A stretch of 24,561 bases of DNA, from NCBI GenBank assembly GCA_031273305.1, contig JAISSC010000193.1, positions 1-24,561 on the forward strand, read 5' to 3'. Positions 22,485-24,561 of the stretch are shown one piece after another. How positions within the stretch are numbered: the stretch's first letter is position 1; the number at the start of each line of letters is the position of its first letter. The notes under the pieces were generated by a model. That model was not told the origin of the DNA, made no database searches, and saw nothing but the letters and a program-made list of their open reading frames with translations. This stretch comes from Flavobacteriaceae bacterium (GTDB lineage Bacteria; Bacteroidota; Bacteroidia; Flavobacteriales; Weeksellaceae). The translations under genes and the position numbers were made by a program.

Positions 22485-23390
22485 ATGAGTTGGGAATCGG
22501 AAAAAAGGAATTTTCAAGAGTATTTATGGCTGGAAAAAGGTCTTTCTGAAAATACTCAGTTGGCATATATCAGGGATATAGAAAAGTTGCAGGTATTTGC
22601 CGAAAATTATAATGAGCTGAATCCTAATGAGGTAGACCACTTATTTGTCCAGAATTTCGTTTATGATTTTGCCAAACGTTCCTATTCCGCAAAGTCGCAG
22701 GCGCGTTTGTTATCTTCCCTGAAGTCTTTTTTTAAGTTCTTACAGCTGGAAGAAAGGAGAGAGGATAATCCGACGGAGTTGTTGGAAAGTCCGAAGATAG
22801 GGTTGAGACTTCCGGATACATTGAACCACGAGGAGGTGAAAAAAATTATTGATTCCATAGACCTGTCTCAACCGGAAGGAGAGAGGAACCGTACTATTAT
22901 TGAAACTTTATATGGTTGCGGTTTACGGGTTTCGGAGTTGATAAATTTAAAGTTATCGGATATGTTTTTTGAGGAAAATTTTATAAGGGTTATAGGGAAG
23001 GGAGACAAGCAGCGGTTGGTTCCTGTTTCGGACAGGACAATGCAGTATATTACCGTTTACAGGGATTTTATCCGTTCTCATCAGGAACCTAAGCCTAAAT
23101 GTGAAGATATTTTGTTTTTGAACAGGAGAGGAGGGAAGCTGACACGGGAGATGATATTTATAATGGTAAGAAATGCGGCGGAAAAGGCAGGGATTAAAAA
23201 AAAGGTATCTCCTCATACGTTTCGGCATTCATTTGCTACGGTATTGTTGAAAAACGGGGCAGACCTGCGCTCTATACAGCAGATGCTGGGGCATGAAAGT
23301 ATCACGACCACCGAAATTTATACCCATCTGGATAAGCAACAACTTAGAGACACGATTGAAAAATTTCATCCGTTTTATAGGGAAAGGTGA
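22485..23390 (+). CDS. xerD: Tyrosine recombinase XerD
   Basis: 301 residues from ATG 22485; the frame is open further upstream but that part is IS scar and unlike the family. XerD with XerC resolves chromosome dimers at dif during division. The SAM-like DNA-binding domain covers about 5-90, with the expected SENTQLAYIRDIEKLQVF; the catalytic domain has all active residues: Arg148 (CGLRVSEL), Lys172 (GKGDKQRLVPV), His244 and Arg247 (SPHTFRHSF), His270 (MLGHESITTTEIYTH) and the nucleophile Tyr279. Closest by pattern to XerD of Flavobacteriia rather than an integron or phage integrase, and no integrated element or attachment site is visible next to it. Confidence 0.92.
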   Translation: MSWESEKRNFQEYLWLEKGLSENTQLAYIRDIEKLQVFAENYNELNPNEVDHLFVQNFVYDFAKRSYSAKSQARLLSSLKSFFKFLQLEERREDNPTELLESPKIGLRLPDTLNHEEVKKIIDSIDLSQPEGERNRTIIETLYGCGLRVSELINLKLSDMFFEENFIRVIGKGDKQRLVPVSDRTMQYITVYRDFIRSHQEPKPKCEDILFLNRRGGKLTREMIFIMVRNAAEKAGIKKKVSPHTFRHSFATVLLKNGADLRSIQQMLGHESITTTEIYTHLDKQQLRDTIEKFHPFYRER

Positions 23391-23406
23391 GGCAAACCAG
23401 TGTAAA

Positions 23407-23438
23407 TTGTGAGGATGCTTCATCGTGCATCCTCACAA
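23407..23438. terminator. Strong hairpin after xerD
   Basis: TTGTGAGGATGC (23407-23418) and GCATCCTCACAA (23427-23438) are exact inverses, 17 bp past the xerD stop. No T run follows, so it is either a terminator of non-canonical form or an RNA 3'-end stabiliser. Confidence 0.5.
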
Positions 23439-23456
23439 TAGTATGAGATTGCCACA

Positions 23457-23505
23457 TTTTTCTACCGAACTTGAATCCCTCACGGGATAAAGTTAGGCAG
23501 GCGTA
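23457..23505. repeat. Family C repeat, left half
   Basis: TTTTCTACCGAACTTGAATC and the following bases to GCAGGCGTAA repeat 21333-21381 with few changes. The matching right half (AGCTCGGTAGAA) is absent here. Confidence 0.7.
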
Positions 23506-23520
23506 AATCTTTGTAAGTCA

Positions 23521-23586
23521 TTTGCTTCGTCGTGCCTCCTCGCAATGGTATGAGATTGCCACGCTCCACTGCGTTCCGCTCGCAAA
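23521..23586. repeat. REP-like repeat B cluster
   Basis: TTTGCTTCGTCGTGCCTCCT plus CGCAATGG, then GAGATTGCCACGCTCCACTG and GCTCGCAAA. It fills the gap between the convergent xerD and FISUMP genes. Confidence 0.65.
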
Positions 23587-23671
23587 GACCTCGTTATCAG
23601 TAAGTTACCACGTTTCACTTCATGTTTTTCTATTTTAAGCCGCTCTGTTCAATTCTTTGCCACCTGATTAA

Positions 23672-24559
23672 TTAGTCTTTCTTGCAACGGACGCTGAAAG
23701 CTGGATTATACTTAGGAAGGGTGGAGGAACTCCTTTCCACGCCTGCTTGACCATTGCTTAATTTCCGATATCTACCATCAGTAACGGTAGTACCACTTGA
23801 CCAAAAGTAGGCAGACTGTCCATATTCGTGTTGGGTACCTTCGTTACTGATAATTTCTATGTAACCTACTAACAAAGCATCGAAGCCATTAGTGTTAGCA
23901 GGCTTGCTTTTGCCATCTTGGGTAAAATTTGTGCTTACTATATTTGTTTGGCTTCTCATTTTAGTACCGTGATTACCATAATAATCACTAGTACTTGTAT
24001 CCCAATCATCAATCCAATTATCGGCAATACCGGATATTGAATAATCGGTAGCACTTGCGGTAATTACTCTTTCCAACTGATTCCACTCAGCATCGTTCGG
24101 CAAATGCCAACCATCGGGGCAAATACTTTTGGTTGTAACAGCACTCCAATTGTAAAGCATACCGTAGTGCTTATATTCCTCCCAATTAATTGGGGCTGAA
24201 TCAACTGGCGATCCTCCGTCCGTTGGCGGCCAAGCATAATATTGAAAGTCATGGGAACCCATATTGTAATGAGTACGCAAATTTTGGGTCATCCAACAAC
24301 CGGCAGTGCCAAAGGAGCCGGTAAAATATTCTTCGCAATCTCGGCGATCGACAAGAATGCCGCCACAAGTGAAAGCAGAAGAGGAAGAATCTAAGGGTCT
24401 CCATTTTGTACCGTCCCATACATAGATGCCTTTGCCGTGCTCAGCACAATTGTTGATGTTGTAAACCACCGCACCTGTAAGTTTTTCTTTGGCTAAGGCT
24501 AAGGCTGTCTGATCATTCTCTATATCCAATATACCCGGAAAAAGAGACGGCTTATCCGT
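23672..24559 (-). CDS. FISUMP-domain protein, 5' end outside window
   Basis: The frame is open to the right edge (TDKPSLFPGILDIENDQ precedes the first ATG-like codon at 24529), so the start and signal peptide are not in the window. The 296 visible residues carry a linker (GAVVYNINN, GKGIYVWDGTKW) that parallels GAMVYNTNS and GKGIYVWSDTGW in the protein at 18209-19441, then a classic FISUMP domain: CWMTQNLRTHYNMG, YNWSAV, CPDGWHLPNDAEWNQLE, GTKMRSQTN, YFWSSG, YRKLSNG and the ending FSVRCKKD. The domain is closer to the textbook pattern than that of its paralogue. Presumably exported; function unknown. Confidence 0.85.
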   Translation of the reverse strand, partial: TDKPSLFPGILDIENDQTALALAKEKLTGAVVYNINNCAEHGKGIYVWDGTKWRPLDSSSSAFTCGGILVDRRDCEEYFTGSFGTAGCWMTQNLRTHYNMGSHDFQYYAWPPTDGGSPVDSAPINWEEYKHYGMLYNWSAVTTKSICPDGWHLPNDAEWNQLERVITASATDYSISGIADNWIDDWDTSTSDYYGNHGTKMRSQTNIVSTNFTQDGKSKPANTNGFDALLVGYIEIISNEGTQHEYGQSAYFWSSGTTVTDGRYRKLSNGQAGVERSSSTLPKYNPAFSVRCKKD

Positions 24560-24561
24560 CG

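Overview
The window is AT-rich chromosomal DNA from a member of the Bacteroidota, most likely class Flavobacteriia. Three things point there. At least eight intergenic sites fit the phylum's sigma-A promoter (TTG, about 19 bp, TAnnTTTG). The secreted proteins include two FISUMP-domain proteins and a lipoprotein with an acidic stretch after the lipid cysteine. The ribonucleotide reductase resembles the class Id enzyme described from Flavobacterium johnsoniae. I see no tRNA, rRNA or CRISPR array.

Layout. 1-664 is a scar: the 3' end of an IS30-type transposase followed by two unrelated gene fragments joined tail to tail. 665-2601 is a plus-strand cluster (MmcQ/YjbR protein, CBS-domain protein, NAD kinase). 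2912-7329 is a tight operon: nrdB, an unknown 97-residue gene, nrdA, a TrmH-family RNA methyltransferase and a secreted coiled-coil protein. After an apparent small RNA on the minus strand come a cysteine-rich lipoprotein, a four-helix membrane protein, ahcY and ackA, all plus strand. From 12014 to 20922 the genes are on the minus strand: a small membrane protein, a 1274-residue TraB/GumN-type protein, aroA with a MazG-like pyrophosphohydrolase, a FISUMP protein and ornithine aminotransferase (rocD). 20923-22484 has no protein gene but holds inverted-repeat elements, REP-like hairpins and three promoter-hairpin-terminator units upstream of rocD. xerD (plus) and a FISUMP protein cut by the window end (minus) finish the window.

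Most of the protein genes are ordinary metabolism: dNTP supply (nrd), NADP (nadK), methyl cycle (ahcY), acetate/ATP (ackA), shikimate (aroA), ornithine/proline (rocD) and chromosome resolution (xerD). The accessory interest lies in (a) an eight-C tract that breaks the reading frame between a well-placed promoter/ATG and the FISUMP protein at 18209-19441, which looks like a phase-variable switch; (b) a family of short structured transcripts with near-ideal promoters and terminators, one of which may be the leader of rocD; (c) a 437 bp MITE-like element with 22 bp terminal inverted repeats that ends where the upstream promoter box of one of these RNAs should lie; and (d) three families of dispersed intergenic repeats.
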